Shown one piece after another: positions 23,471 to 36,264 of a stretch of DNA of 64,000 nucleotides. Source of the DNA: Climacium dendroides (taxonomy: Eukaryota; Streptophyta; Bryopsida; Hypnales; Climaciaceae); assembly GCA_950106755.1 (NCBI GenBank), contig OX467088.1, positions 11,764,001 to 11,828,000 of the forward strand. Reading direction: 5' to 3'. Both the position numbers and the translations under genes were made by a program. Within the stretch, counting starts at the first letter, position 1. Every line of letters starts with the position of its first letter. The notes beneath the pieces were generated by a model. It was given only the letters and a program-made list of their open reading frames with translations, was not told the DNA's origin and ran no database searches.

Positions 23471-26329
23471 CTTTTTCTTTCTCTCACTGATTCCTTTATT
23501 TTGGAACTAACTTAAGTTTGAGTGAGAATTCCATTCTATTCTATTTTTCAGAGATGAAAGCACATGTCGTGTACAAGTAACACAAAGTTTCAGAGTTATT
23601 GGGGATGGTTTTAAGTTACCGTGATTTTTTGGAAGAAGAATTAAAGGAAATTTAGCTCAAAAAATATGAACAATTTCTCTATTAATATCTGTATATTGTA
23701 CTCCTTCCCACTATACTTTGTGACATTGCGAATTGGTCAAATTTGTTTTTTGATTGCTATTTGGGACTAACAAAACAACTCCAAGTAGTAGTTCCCCCCT
23801 CCATCCATGCAATCATCAATCAAAAGGACAAATGGAATGATTAAAGGGGTCAATCAACATTGTTCATTCTTGCTTTTTTGCATCTCTTTGATTATTGTCC
23901 AATTGAAGATAATGAAGCTCTAGAAGGCGAACCCAAGCGCTACACATGAGTTTAGGCATATATTAAATGCCTACAAAATGATGACCTCACACTTAACTAT
24001 TAATTGGTTAGTGGCGCTTCTTGAAAATGTCCCCCCAGATTCTACTTTTTGATATTTCCAAACTACACTTTGAAAAGGGTTCCAAAATTCAAAGTTTCTA
24101 GAATGCTATAGTGCACCAATTTCACTTCTAGTACAAAATTGTTTTTTAAAATGTTATTTTTAGCCTTAATCTAAAACACTTTGTCCAACATGAAGATCAT
24201 TTTGAGATGAAGGTAGTAGTGAAGACTATTATAGTGTAAACAAAAAAAATTATATACAACTAATTGAAGTGATTATGAGGGTGGCCAAATCATCATTAGT
24301 AATGGCCACTTGGCATGTAGATAGTAGGTACTTGTTGGAGGCGTGTGCTTTATGAGATTTTGGACATGGATTGGATAATCATGACAAATATTTGAGCCTA
24401 TCATGCAATTTTTAGCCTAATTAGTAAGTTGAGAAGGTTATTTTCTATCCAAACTTTTGCATTATAAAACAACCTCTTTTGGGGTTCAAATATTTTCTTC
24501 TATTGAGGGTAGAATTTTTTTGTCTTTTTAGTGTCAAAATTCGTGTAACAACTCCATGGATTCTCCTTCTCCTTGCATCGTGATGTCATGGAGGTATGGA
24601 GTCATGACCTCTTCACAACTCTTTTTTTGTGTCAACAATGTCTCCCTCCTCTCCAAACTCTAAATCAACGTCTTCTCCTCTCTTGGTGAACTCTATGTTC
24701 TCATTGAATGATTCCTCCAAGCTCTCACGTATAGGGCCCGTCACTCACACATGTGTCTTTCACAATTTCATTCTCTTAACCATCCCAATTAATTGCCCTC
24801 GCTACAAAAACTCTCTTGCAATGCCTCCTGCCCTCATGTGATTATTCATACATACATTTTTCATATTAAAACACACACAATTAAGTAGAAAAAATATATT
24901 CTAGGAAGAGTTTAATATGAAGTGTCATATGACCAAACTTTGTAAAATAGACACCTTTATGTTTTAACCAGATTTTTCTATTTGACCCCCACACTATAAC
25001 TAATTTTACACGTTTGAGCATGATGGTACAATTACCTTGCCAACATTGAATTACAATTAAAATATATCTATTTTTAAAATTAGAGCATTGTCACCTCAAC
25101 ATTGAAATCTCTTTAGAGGAATTGTGAATTTTTTTTGGAAGTGCTTGTGAAAGGAAAGATGTGCGTATGGATATTTCCTAGATATCTTTGCAATCAACTT
25201 TAAAATATTAAAATAAATAAATAGATTTTTATTTATTCAAAAAATTTAAAAAATTTAAAAATTCATCACCACTGTTTTTCAATGAATTATCATATGAAAC
25301 CAGGAAAATTAAATGAAAAAATTCACCAAAAATAAAATTTTGTTTTTTAGAAACTAAAATTTAGCATATTTGATTGGAATTTGTATAAGAATTGAATGTT
25401 AATTATGGAAGAGAAAAAAATACTACTTCTTTTCTATATTATGCAATATTCTTTGAATGGCACAATAAACAGTTTGTAAATGAATTAGACCCTACTATGC
25501 AATCTACTACATAAGATAGAAGCATCCATAAACATCTCCTCTAAAATCTTGGAAAATCCTAGGAAGTGAATAGATGTAATTACAAAGGTGTACTACATCT
25601 AAATATTAAACCTTAGTGTCAGTATTAGGTGCATTTATAGTCAGCTCTTTAAAATTCACAAATCATGCTCACATTGTTCAAATAATACATTTGAAAGTGA
25701 ACAAGAATTATTTTTCTCTTGTTAGTACAATCCAATAATTTGTTTGATATTTATTAAGAGACATCATGTCCAAAATCTTTAAATTAATAGTTATAGGTGC
25801 TACTACCTCAAATAGTAGTGCTACTCCTCCTTGAAAATTTGTGTGACAAATGAGTTCACTTGCGCAGTAACTTACATTAAGGTAGGCCAATCCAATTCAG
25901 TTTGTTGCCCATTTTCATAATCTACTTTTGGCCCCAATTCCATCCGTTCATATATCCAAATCCACCCTAGAAAATATCCAAATTTCTTCAAGATACTAAT
26001 AAAATCAATGAATTAATGGCGAAATGAGTAACGTAACAAATCCTTGATTAGTGGGAGTTGAAGTGCCAATAGGTAGATACATGGAAGGGCGGTTATGGTG
26101 GTGTTGATGGGGTATTTATGCCCCCACTCTATAGGCAGTTTTGTAATTTCAAGGCCGACCACTTCAAAACTTCACAAGAATCACAATTTTAATAGAAAAA
26201 TTATAATTCCTTTTGGATTGATCTATGAAATAAACACACACCTTTGAAAAATATGTGCCCCTCTTAGAAATGGGCCCTACCCACAAAATGGGCTTAGTAG
26301 ACTAGATATACCTTGAGAAAAAATGCAAG
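23471..26329. other. Gene-free AT-rich DNA
   Basis: Both strands were read without finding a gene, an RNA gene or clear transposon ends. ORFs are 60-70 aa and unrecognised. Confidence 0.5.
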
Positions 26330-26537
26330 AATTTTTTTTTCTACGTAATTTTTTTTTTTTGCAAATTTTGAATCCATATTTGCAATCAGAGACCCCAAAT
26401 TAGCTAGGAAAGGTTTGAATATATACCCTAGACACAACTCAAAATAGGGAGCATGTTTTTACTTTTACCCCCAAAGAATCCCAAATTACCTTGTTGGGCC
26501 CACTTCGTGATTATGATTTAGTGTCCTGCTTTAGAAG
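26330..26537 (+). mobile_element. Truncated family D element
   Basis: The core GCAAATTTTGAATCCATATT and the motif CTCAAAATAGGGAGC match the element at 154-420. The right terminus (GGGCCCACTT...GTGTCCTGC, ending near 26,537) is the expected inverted-repeat end. A matching left terminus was not found. Confidence 0.5.
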
Positions 26538-26870
26538 TGACCCCCAAGATGTCCAGACTCCAAATCAAGGTGGTAATAGGCTTCTCTACCTTACAACACA
26601 CAGTCCTCAAGCACCCTTGCAAAGCACTCATGAAATGAGCTCATGACTGAACCAACTCAAAATAGAAGGACATGGTTTTACTTTTACCCCTGGAGAATCC
26701 CAAATTACCCTGTTGGGATCACTGCTGCATGGTCATGATTTAGTGTCCTGCTCTTACAAATGGCCCCCAAAGATATCCAGATTCTAAATCAGGGTGGTAA
26801 TAGGCTTCTCTACCTTACAACACACAGCCCTCAAGTACCCCCTGCAAAGCACTCATGAACTGAACTGACA
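26435..26870 (+). repeat. Tandem duplication of a 218-bp unit
   Basis: Two direct copies begin CAACTCAAAATAG at 26,435 and 26,653. Both continue through TTTTACTTTTACCCC, GATTTAGTGTCCTGCT, GGTGGTAATAGGCTTCTCT and CTTACAACACACAG. Each copy contains the right end of the family D element plus about 120 bp of flank, so the duplication occurred after the insertion. Confidence 0.85.
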
Positions 26871-27855
26871 TAGCGTGTAACTTACAGTCCCCCCAAATGG
26901 CTGGGGTATTCAAATACCGACAGTACCCCCCATCACTGCAGTACCTTAGGTTTTAAGGAGAAAAAAAAGTATATTTATTTACTGCACAGGAAAGAGCTCA
27001 TTTAACTCACTCACTACTAAAGCTATAATACCCACTCAAAGTTGTTGTTTTTCAAATCATGATGATTGATGTTTTTGTTTTTGTTTTTTCCATTTCAGGA
27101 AAATTTGTGGTAAAAAAATGATGGTAACGGGCGGCAGGCAGACAGGAAGCTCCGTCAATCAAGTTCCAAGTGGGCACCCTCTGAAACCAGCACGTGTCGA
27201 ATAACCGTCGGAGGACGGAGGAGTAAGTTACGACCCGTTGCAAAGTTACTGTAGGTAATCCAAAGTTACTGTAGTTACTTCCGTCTGCCAGATTTCTTAA
27301 TTCTTTTAAAAATTTAAAAATTATTTTTTATTTTTTATTTTTTATTTATTTTTAAATGATTTTAAGCCCACGTACAAGTATTGAAAATATTTTGGACACA
27401 GGAAAAATCAAGTAGATTTTTCCCTCTTTTAGTTTCGTTAGCCTTTTTTGAATCGTTTCTCCATTTTTGTCGGGTTTTACTATTTGCAGTAACTGAGCGG
27501 TAATTCTGAAAATGATGATGAGAAGAGAGCAGTGCTCGTGGAACAAGTGGACTCACTCAGAAACGAGCACGTGTCTATTAACCGAGGGGTGGGCCCAGTC
27601 AAAAGCTATAAAAAAATTTCCCCCTACTTTTTTCCTTTTTTTTTCCTTTTTTCTTTTTTTCTTTTTCCTTTTTCAAGCGTGTCCTCTCTTTTTCTTTTTC
27701 TGGGCTCGCGTTTTGAAATCAATTTGAAGTGGATATTCTGCGGTATTTCCAAGACTACTGTTAGAACAGTTCATTTGTTTCAAAGTAAGTAAAAAAAGTA
27801 AAAAAAAGTAAAAAATAATATCACAACTGAAAAATCAGAAGCTGTAGGTTTTGCA
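26871..27855. other. Gene-free segment with promoter-like motifs and pyrimidine tract
   Basis: Two related 20-bp words containing CACGTG (near 27,190 AGCACGTGTCGAATAACCG; near 27,566 AGCACGTGTCTATTAACCG) lie about 375 bp apart. The second lies about 38 bp upstream of CTATAAAAAAAT (27,606). A long T/C tract follows at 27,618-27,676. No ORF with a known domain follows, so a promoter is possible but unproven. Confidence 0.35.
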
Positions 27856-28097
27856 GGGCTGGGGTAAAACCACCCCCGAGGGAAAACATTAAAATTTGAA
27901 ATTTTATGGTCATCACGCATGATGAAATTTGCAAATTTTGAATTCATATTCGCAATTGAAGGTTCAAAAATAGCTAGGCTAGGAGAGAGGCGTAGAAGAG
28001 AAATTAATCGAGCACAAAAAGAGGGAGTCTTTGTTTTTACGTGCACACTTGGAATGGCTTTGGAGGATGAATGAGGGGGGCGATTCATCTTGACCAT
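27856..28097 (+). mobile_element. Family D element (copy 5)
   Basis: The core TGAAATTTGCAAATTTTGAA and an end motif GATGAATGAGGGGGGCGATT link it to the copies at 7,749 and 14,491. The terminal inverted repeat is weak (only the C-rich part is recognisable on the left), so the boundaries are approximate. Confidence 0.45.
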
Positions 28098-28399
28098 TTT
28101 GTAGGAGTGAAGTGAATTAGCCCATTACCGCCAACCTTCTCAATTTTGCCCTCTTATATGCGTGGTGTATATTTTCCCTTTGAAATGTACACCATGGATA
28201 CATAAAGGTAGAATTGAGAAGGGTGGCAGTAATTCTCACCTTATGTTAGTGGAAGGAATTCATATTGATCCTTTTAGAACATGAAACTAGAATATTGTGC
28301 AACACGAATGCTTTGGTTCATAGAATTGGAATGACTTCAAAAATTGAAATGAAAATAGAAAAAGAAAAAGGAAGACATGCTTGTATTTGATTCACATAT

Positions 28400-28965
28400 G
28401 ATCTTTCCTTGGAAGGTGCACTTAGTTCTACTACAACAAACCACATGTGAACAAGTGGTTTCTAATAAACTATAATTTTAACTTCAAATTTTGAGCATTG
28501 TTTATCAATGACTATAGGATTCTACTCCCAAAATTTCAAACTCAAATGAAATATGGAATGATTTCTAGAAGAGGTTAAAAATGCACTAAAATGACATGTT
28601 TTTTTAACTCAAATATTTTTAGAGAACACATTTAAATGACCATTGCATGAGTATTCAACTCAAAATGAGTTTTCAATAGAGAGTTATTTTTAGGAAATTT
28701 TTGTTCATTTTTTAGACGATTTTTTCTTATATAATATAGGGATGTGAAAGTTATTTTTTCAGTTTTACAGTGTATCTTTTTACTTCAAAAATATGTAACT
28801 AATTATTATTAACAAATAAAAATATCAATAGTTCAGAACATAAACTTTTAAAGTAGGAAAATCTTTTAATTTTATTTAAAATTCAAAAAGTATACAGGGG
28901 ACCAAAGTTTTGTTTGTACGTGGTTTTTAATGGACACTCTAAGTGACCCTCTCTAAGGATCTTTC
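28400..28965. mobile_element. hAT-like miniature element with 8-bp target duplication (family B copy 1)
   Basis: The element spans 28,408-28,957 (550 bp). A perfect 8-bp direct repeat GATCTTTC flanks it at 28,400-28,407 and 28,958-28,965. The ends, read inward, are CTTGGAAGGTGCACTTAGTT and CTTAGAGAGGGTCACTTAGA. An 8-bp duplication fits the hAT superfamily. It is non-coding. Related copies lie at 53,818 and 58,683. Confidence 0.75.
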
Positions 28966-29214
28966 TAGTTTAGTTTCTTTAAAAAGGGAATATTATGGGC
29001 ATTAAACTATGTGTTGGATTGGAAAAAAAATCCCTTCAATAACCTCTAAAGGAGAAAGTAGTATTTTTTGAGGAACATACTTTTTTTAGTCATCTATCTA
29101 CAAATGAAATTTTCACACGACATGTGGTTGAGGACCTTTAAGGTGCAACAATTTTCATAAATTTTGATTCCATAGTTAAAAAAATTATTGTATGATATGT
29201 AGTTTCATTTTGAA
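28966..29214. other. Gene-free AT-rich DNA
   Basis: Nothing recognised in this interval. Confidence 0.5.
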
Positions 29215-29400
29215 TTGAGGTAGCTTGTGCAACTCCAAAAATATCACTTTTTTAAGAAATAAAAATGTGATATTGGTATTCAAGATTTACATAGATGTAG
29301 AGAGTTTTGAATCATTCCATTTTGATTAATGAGATGAAAGTTAATGGAAGTTTTAGTTTGTGGGTAGTTATAGAATCTCTACTTTAAAATAAACATTGAA
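29215..29400 (-). mobile_element. Degenerate fragment of family A
   Basis: Words such as TTGAATCATTCCATTTTGAT followed by GAGATGAAAGTTAATGGAAG resemble the central part of family A elements in reverse orientation. No terminus remains. Confidence 0.4.
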
Positions 29401-32400
29401 GTCCTTTATTCAATTCAATTTTCAATACTTTGGGAAAAAAATAAAATCATAGAATGAAGATTGTTTATTACGACATTACAACCATTCGTATTGGCATTTT
29501 TCAATTCCATAACTAAATCTCAACAATTTAGTATTTTAAATCAATATTTACTTCTTTTTACTTATATTTTTTTCAAGTATGGATATAAAATATTTTTTGT
29601 TGAAATTGTTAATATGTATTCTCAACTTATTTCTTCAATATATTAAAGAGAGTTTCAAGTTGAAGGATTTGCATATTTTTGGGTAAAAAATTTGAAAGAC
29701 GAAATCTAACCATTTGGAAAGAGTTGAAAATACTTCTTTTTGAAATCCAAGCATTATGATCTTGCATTTGGCTAGGCTTCTCATTCTAAAATTTTAAGAA
29801 GGTATACACTAACAAGTTAACCAAAGTTGGGTTTATTAAAAAATAAATAGAAATAAAGATTTTAGCCTTGCTTTGGAGATTAGTATTTTGAAACAATTTT
29901 GGATCTCTAATCATGAATGAACTTTAGAGGTTAATTCAAAAAATTGAGGATTTTTAATTCATCATTTTGAAATTAATTGTTGCATTTAATATAAAATAAT
30001 ACAAATAAATTTTCAATAGTAATCTATAGACCATATTGTATCTCCACCTCTATATACATACCAATGACCAATCACATGTGACTTAGCACTAGTTTTCTAA
30101 TTTATGGATAGTGCTCAAATCTAATTATTTTAGAAATGTTAAATACTAAAGAAGTTGGTTACTTAGTTCAACAAGAAAATTAAAATTTTAAGGCGTTCCG
30201 ACGTACGGTGTGAAAGTTGTGCATTTTCAAGTTATTTTTGGTTCTGAAAAATTAGATTTTGTTAAAAAAAGTTGCAACCTTTCACAATTTGAGTTCACAT
30301 AGATTTATAGCTATTATAAAAAAATCCCATTAGCCTTCACTTGGTGGTTCAATTAAGCTCTTTCTTTATTTTTTATTTTTTTATCTTCACCAAACATTTT
30401 GTAGTATTCAACATACAATTCAATATACCTAGTTAATTGTCTGGTTATTGCAAGTGTCCATTTATTGGCATGTATTCAATATGTTGGAGTGCAACTAACA
30501 ATGCAATTTGTGTTAACCTCACATGGTGCAAACTCATGAATATAATGATAGTGCATGTTGTATGAACTCCAAACCCTAAAATCCTAAAACCTACACCTAT
30601 TGCAGTTTTTCTTGCTTCGTTGTGTAGAATAAGAAACTCTTGTGTATAGTTTCTTTGTTGTAAGGTTGCATAGACTTGGGGTTCCTACCTTTGGGTTGAG
30701 TAGCTTTACAAATAGAACCTTTCTTAGTACATTGTCGGGACCATGCACTAAGAGAGATTTTATGCATTTAGAGAGGCCATATCTTGAATCCATAGGATCA
30801 CGTATCTTTCCATCTTGAATCATGCTCAAGCCCACCTACTCTCTCCAAACTCTCATATTGCATATCATGCACTAAGGAAGTATGTAGTAAGAGAGGTTGT
30901 ACCTATACTAATAATGGTAAAGCTATTGAGAAGAGTTGCTTATTTTACAATTGAAGGAGTTTGGAATTTTGTAAGATTGCATTTTTGTGATAGCTAGCTT
31001 TACTTTGTAGATGTTTATTCTACTACACTAGGATATAATGCAAAGTGGATTGAATGTAACTACATGCACTTGAAATTGGTTATTATAAAAGTTTTATGAT
31101 CAAATGTCAAGTACTGCAATTTCCTCAATTGTTATGCATGATAAGAAACTTCATTGTAATTCCAATTGTAAGGCAACTCATTAGAAGGAAAATTGAATTG
31201 AATTCATAGGTGGTTCTTATGTCATGTCATTTGCTCCATGTCAATTTGAGAGTTGCTCATGTTAGTTTGAGAGACTATGAATAAATCAACAAGGATAATT
31301 TTCTATGATGTCAATTCAAATATGTCACAGGGATGAATGTTATTTTATGAGATCATTTGTGCATGTCATTGTTGGTGCTTTGTCATCTCTACATTGTGAC
31401 ATTGGGAAGCAACCTCAAATTCTTCTTAACCTTAGAAGGATGAATTGGTGACCAAAGAAATAATTTATTTTTGATATTGTGTGAATCATCAGTTTAAAGA
31501 AATCCAAAAGTACTCATTGGAAGTCAAACTACTATAGAAGACTTTTCCTTTTCACACAAAATTTGGAGGATGAATTGTTGAATTTGTGTTGTACTTAGAA
31601 GGATTTTTTTGTCATTTATTGGCCAAAAAATGGCCATAGCATCGTTTATAGGTTAATGGAAGCTTAGACAAAATACACACTTTCCTTATTGAGTCATCTT
31701 ACATTGGTGAACACTCTCAAATGCATCTCCTTATTCCACATGATCCTATAAGCTTTCAAGGATAAAAAGTAAAAAATTCCAAGAGACATCAAATTATGAG
31801 TCTCTTTTAATGCATTAGAGTTAATTGTAAAGTGTGCAATGAAGGACCAAGAGCTTGAGTTTGAAAATAACATAGGAGGAAACTCCTTGAAGCACCCAAA
31901 CTATGATATGATGGAGTTCGACATTGTGTTTCTTTTGTACTATTCTTAGTTAAGCCTTCTTCTAATACCACAATACAAATTGGAGTTCACTTTATGATTA
32001 ACTCTATTAACTGTAAATGTTGTAATTCAAATATTTTCAAGGACATAAGCTTTACATGATTAAGATTAAGGTAGAACCACCTGTAACCGACCGAATAAGC
32101 AACTGCGGACATATGTGGAGTACAATAAGGTAAAGAAAATATTTCCCTAGGTGCAAAGGCAGAAATGAGGGGGGTTGCCAAAATTTGATAATTTTATCAC
32201 TTGAATTGAAATTACTACAAATTTTGGAAGGCAAAAGTTGGTCTGAACCCATGTCCAATGTGTAGACTATTCCAAAACAACTCATTTACGAGACTACTTC
32301 TTGTTCACTTTGGCGCTCTAAACCAAGTAGATGTGTCATGAAAAGAATGGAGGATTTAATGGAAGGAACTGATGGGAGAAAATCAAGAACTCATATTTGG

Positions 32401-33636
32401 AAAATAGTCCCAGCCTCTCTAAAATTTTAGACCCCCATTGATTGCTGATGGGGCTGTGGTTGGTAATGGGTGGTTCTACCTTACTTCTTCCACAATCTCA
32501 TTAGGGTTGGTCCAAGTGTGAGAGTTGAGATTATTGTATCACAAAGGTTTATTCTATTTCATTATTTCTGCCATTATGGACGCAACGATGAAACCGATTA
32601 GCTGAAATGGTCAAGACAAAGGCTCCCTCACCAATAACAATGAATAGCAGGCACAGCTTTGGAGTCATACATTGAAATTTGCATTCTGACTATTCATGTT
32701 CAAATTCAGAATCAAATGCTATTCTGATGAAGAAAATTGTATGCTTTTTTTAATGAAAAAAATGGTTAGCAACTAGATGATTTGTTTTATTCCACATCTA
32801 GAGGTCACATATTATCTTCACATTTGACAATAACAAGTAGCTACACTATAAGAGTCTTTGTCTTTGTAGCTAATTGACTAGCTTTTTGACTGCGGTCTTA
32901 TTAAAAAATTCCTCACATGTAGCCTCTATCAATGCAAAGCTTCCTCCCCTTTGATCGAGAGCATGTATTTGTAAAAAAACAAGGTATAGTAGCCAACCCA
33001 TTTTTAACCACCACCCATCTCCAATTTATAGGCTACTTTCTTTCTATGAAGTTGTTGTGCAGTTTGAAGAGCACTCGTGGCGCATGATGATTGGCTGCAA
33101 GGTTGTCAATATTGCAACCAACCCTTTGTTGATTTAGCAATCAGCCTATGGTCACAAATAGAAAGGTCTATATCACCATGTCTGATTGTGCCCCAATTCA
33201 ATTATTAATAAAAGCATTTTATCACCACTATGCACTAGAAGTGCATGTTTTAAAGTTTGAATTGAGCCTGTATGCACTATTGGTGCATAGGAGTCATTTA
33301 TATGACTCATTTTTGACGGTGGAGTCATGCCAATTTAGTGAAATTGGCGATTTCACTAGAATATAAAAGGTCAAACCCAATGTCTAACATATCACATTCC
33401 TTGAAACTAATAACACCCCTTTGGAGCATGCTGAAAAACCCTATTTAGCTGATTCATAGATTTTTTCTCGTCTTGCAAAATTCACATTCAGTCTGGAAGT
33501 TTTTTCAAAGTAGTGTAGTTTCTCCTTACATGACAATAAAAATTTGCTCTCTTGTTTGGATAGTCATTTCATGAAATTGGCTCGCATGGAAATGGTTTTA
33601 CAGGAACGGGCACTGCTCGAAGTGTACCACCTTCGA
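29401..33636. other. Gene-free AT-rich DNA with a family E fragment
   Basis: No gene recognised in more than 4 kb. Positions 31,400-31,650 hold a reverse-complement relative of family E (for example CAAAATTTGGAGGATGAATT). An 83-aa ORF (30,584-30,835, -) and a 77-aa ORF (32,052-32,285, -) have no recognisable motif. Confidence 0.5.
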
Positions 33637-33745
33637 GGAAAACTAGAGCGATTTGAGAATTTGAGGAATTTGAGTCAATCAAGGAAAACTAGAGCGATTT
33701 GAGAATTTGAGGAATTTGAGTCAATCAAGGAAAACTAGAGCGATT
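33637..33745 (+). repeat. 46-bp minisatellite (2.4 copies)
   Basis: Identical units starting GGAAAACTAGAGCGATTTGA begin at 33,637 and 33,683, with a partial third at 33,729. Confidence 0.95.
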
Positions 33746-34969
33746 AGTTTTATTTGAATTTTCCAACAAATCGGATGGCTGAACGATGATAAATGTATAG
33801 ATTTTTGAGGTTTGGAATCACATCTTATGGAGCTCACAAAATTGGCACTTTAACAAATATAAGCGTCCTAGATAGAAATTTTGAACCCAGATCAAATCGT
33901 TTGGCACTTTGGAATGTGCCAATTATGCAAATACGGAAGATTCTTTTAAGGTGGCTATACCTGATTGCGTCAAAATGTATGCGTACTCTTTATTTCGAAA
34001 ACCTAAATCTATGACAGTCATACTTGTCTTATGAGATTTGTGTTCACGAAGATGAGGTATACATTGTGATGCAATTAGGTTGCAAGTGGGTGAGCTTACC
34101 ATGGATGCTGAATGCAATAGCCTAGTCACTACGAGCTGTTTTCGGACATGGGTTGTGTCAATTTGGATTTAAGCTCAGATGGTCACATTTGTAAACAATG
34201 GCGTGCTTCAGAGCGCCAAAGTGGTGCACAAAACATGGACTGGCACAGGTCTGAGATTTAAGACAGGAACTTCAGTTTCGCTGAAATGGCGAAAAATTCA
34301 CGACTTGGGTGCTTTTAAAGGCGAAACTCTGCTATGGTTCATTTGTTAATCCCTCTAGATCTTCAATCCAAATTTCTTTTCCAGCACTGTTTCTGAAAGC
34401 GCCAGCTTTGGCAAACTTTGCCAATGAATTTAAATACTTGAATTTGTACTTTTAGAAGGACATAACAACTTCCGATTCTTCCGAATACGACCCCATGCAG
34501 GATAATTACGGACGACGAAGAATTTCTCATGTCCAATAGATCTTGAGGTCGACGTACACGTACACTATCGTAGCTCATGCTCATATTTGTTGATTTCCTT
34601 GTCAATATGAGTAACCTTGTCCGCAGTATTCCATATCTGTTTACTCCAGACTTGTAGAGAAAAGGCTCCGCATCTAAGTGACTCGATCGTAGAGAATGGG
34701 TGTGCGTGGAGCAATACATCCCTTTCCATGAGCTTACCAACAGGAGGAAGTTGTTCTCATCAGGTCATAATATACCAAGTTTTCCACAAGTCATGACTGT
34801 CACGATTCTCGCATTTTGATCACTCATGCACATTCAGCGGCTTCGTGATTCAAGTTCGAAGCTCCTAAACTGGCAGGAAAATGGCTAGCTAGTGATCAAT
34901 CCAAGCACCTAATTCGGTAATCAAAGCTATATATGAAAGTCAGTTTCGTGAAATCAACAGAATCATTCG
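33746..34969. other. Gene-free segment left of the germin cluster
   Basis: Base composition is more balanced than in the preceding region. A 125-aa minus-strand ORF (34,363-34,740) is unrecognised and may be chance or a decayed exon. Confidence 0.4.
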
Positions 34970-35583
34970 GCCGAATTCCACGACTTTGACAAATTTCCGG
35001 GGAAGTGGACTCGAAACGTAAACCTATAGCCTGAGTCTGAAGAGCTCTGAGCAGCTGAATGTCAGCATCTTTGCACCCCGAATTGTCCCCATTTGGCGAA
35101 ATTGACGTTTATATTGCATAAAAGATCATAGGCAGGAAATAATTCTTACAGAGATGGAACCGTTCCTTCGGCTTGCATCTCGTAGAATTAAAATGTATGT
35201 CACCAACACTCAACTCTGATTATAAATAGATACAGCATTTTGTATGCATTATAAAATTTAGAGGGCCTCAGTATTCCTCTGGCAAGTTACAATAATCTCG
35301 GACACCAGAGCTTCTCAGCTCGCTTGAATGAACAAGTAATGCGTTACTTAATTGGAAACTAAACACCCAGTTCACTATAACAATTTCACACACCATCATC
35401 GGTGAAGGATACTGGCCTCACTGGAATCTGAAACTTTTAATATACCCTGAATACACATGAATGTTCAAATCATATCGGCACAACCCGATCTAAGGAATGA
35501 ATGCGAATTAAATTCTACGCGGAACTCAAGTTCAACTCTGGAATTCCTGCCTGGCCGAACTAGCTGCCGGAACTAGCTAGCAA
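34970..35583 (-). repeat. 3' flank of germin gene 1, shared with other cluster members
   Basis: Its reverse complement aligns with sequence downstream of the other germin genes (39,870-40,480; 56,498-57,125; 62,986-63,620), including CAGGAATTCCAGAGTTGAAC just after the stop codon and GGAACGGTTCCATCTCTGTA further out. This shows that the duplicated tract extends well beyond the coding region. Similarity is strongest within about 150 bp of the stop. Confidence 0.75.
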
Positions 35584-36264
35584 TCAAGGGTGACCGGGGT
35601 ACGAGCCCTTCAAAAGCTGGGCCGTGGCGGCGTCCACCCCGAAAGACTTCTCGATCACGGCGATCGTGATGTTGGGCGTGAAGATTTGGTTGGCGGTGAG
35701 CAGCAGACCCGGATTCTGAGACGTCAGCGTGTTGAAGGTGATGGCGCTCTCGTTGCCCACGTTGAGCTGGAAGTGCAGCAGCGCGCGCGGAAACAAGATC
35801 AAGTCGCCCTTCTCCAGCGTGGCCGCGTACAGCACGTTGTCGTCGCTGACGAAGCCCGTGTAGATGCGTCCCTTCAACACGAACAGCGTCTCGGTGGCGC
35901 GCGGGTGCGTGTGGAGCGGCACCACGCCGCCCAAGTCGAAGTCCAGGCGTGCGTGCGTGACGCCCTGCGTGTTGAGTCCCGGGAACTCCACGGGCGTGGC
36001 CAGCGCGGCGATGGCTCCCGTGGGCGCCTTCTTCACGTCGGCGCCTGGCGCTCGGAAGCCCGAGAACACGAAGTCTTTGGCGGAGACGGTGCTTCTTGCT
36101 CTGCAGGCGAAGCCGTTGACGAGAGGCGCATTGGGCGACAGATCCGCCACGCAGAAGTCTTGCAAGGGGTCGGGGTCGGCGGCGTTCACAGTGGCCACGA
36201 CCAGCATTATCGCACAGCAGCCAATAACCCAAGTCATGGCGCTTCCTCTTCTCGAGCTGGCCAT
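35584..36264 (-). CDS. Germin-like protein, gene 1 of the cluster (226 aa)
   Basis: The frame is intact and intronless. The start is the first in-frame ATG (36,264); upstream in-frame sequence lacks another ATG. A hydrophobic signal peptide covers residues 1-28, with likely cleavage after VNA. Two cysteines at 38 and 54 fit the conserved N-terminal disulfide. Germin box 1 (GGVVPLHTHPRATE, 112-125) supplies H118, H120 and E125, and box 2 (GDLILFPRALLHFQLN, 153-168) supplies H164, the four metal ligands of the cupin barrel. N-glycosylation sequons lie at N171 and N198. Family knowledge: germin-like proteins are secreted, oligomeric, usually Mn-binding wall proteins with oxalate oxidase or superoxide dismutase activity in some members. 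Which activity applies here cannot be told. It is transcribed away from gene 2, with a type I promoter. Confidence 0.95.
   Translation of the reverse strand: MASSRRGSAMTWVIGCCAIMLVVATVNAADPDPLQDFCVADLSPNAPLVNGFACRARSTVSAKDFVFSGFRAPGADVKKAPTGAIAALATPVEFPGLNTQGVTHARLDFDLGGVVPLHTHPRATETLFVLKGRIYTGFVSDDNVLYAATLEKGDLILFPRALLHFQLNVGNESAITFNTLTSQNPGLLLTANQIFTPNITIAVIEKSFGVDAATAQLLKGSYPGHP

Noticed and set aside
27512..27792. Phe-rich ORFs of 71-86 aa
   Set aside because: They are produced by the T/C-rich tract at 27,618-27,676.
34363..34740. 125-aa minus-strand ORF left of the germin cluster
   Set aside because: It has balanced composition but no recognisable family, no promoter signal and no conserved partner in the window. 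Too weak to list as a gene.
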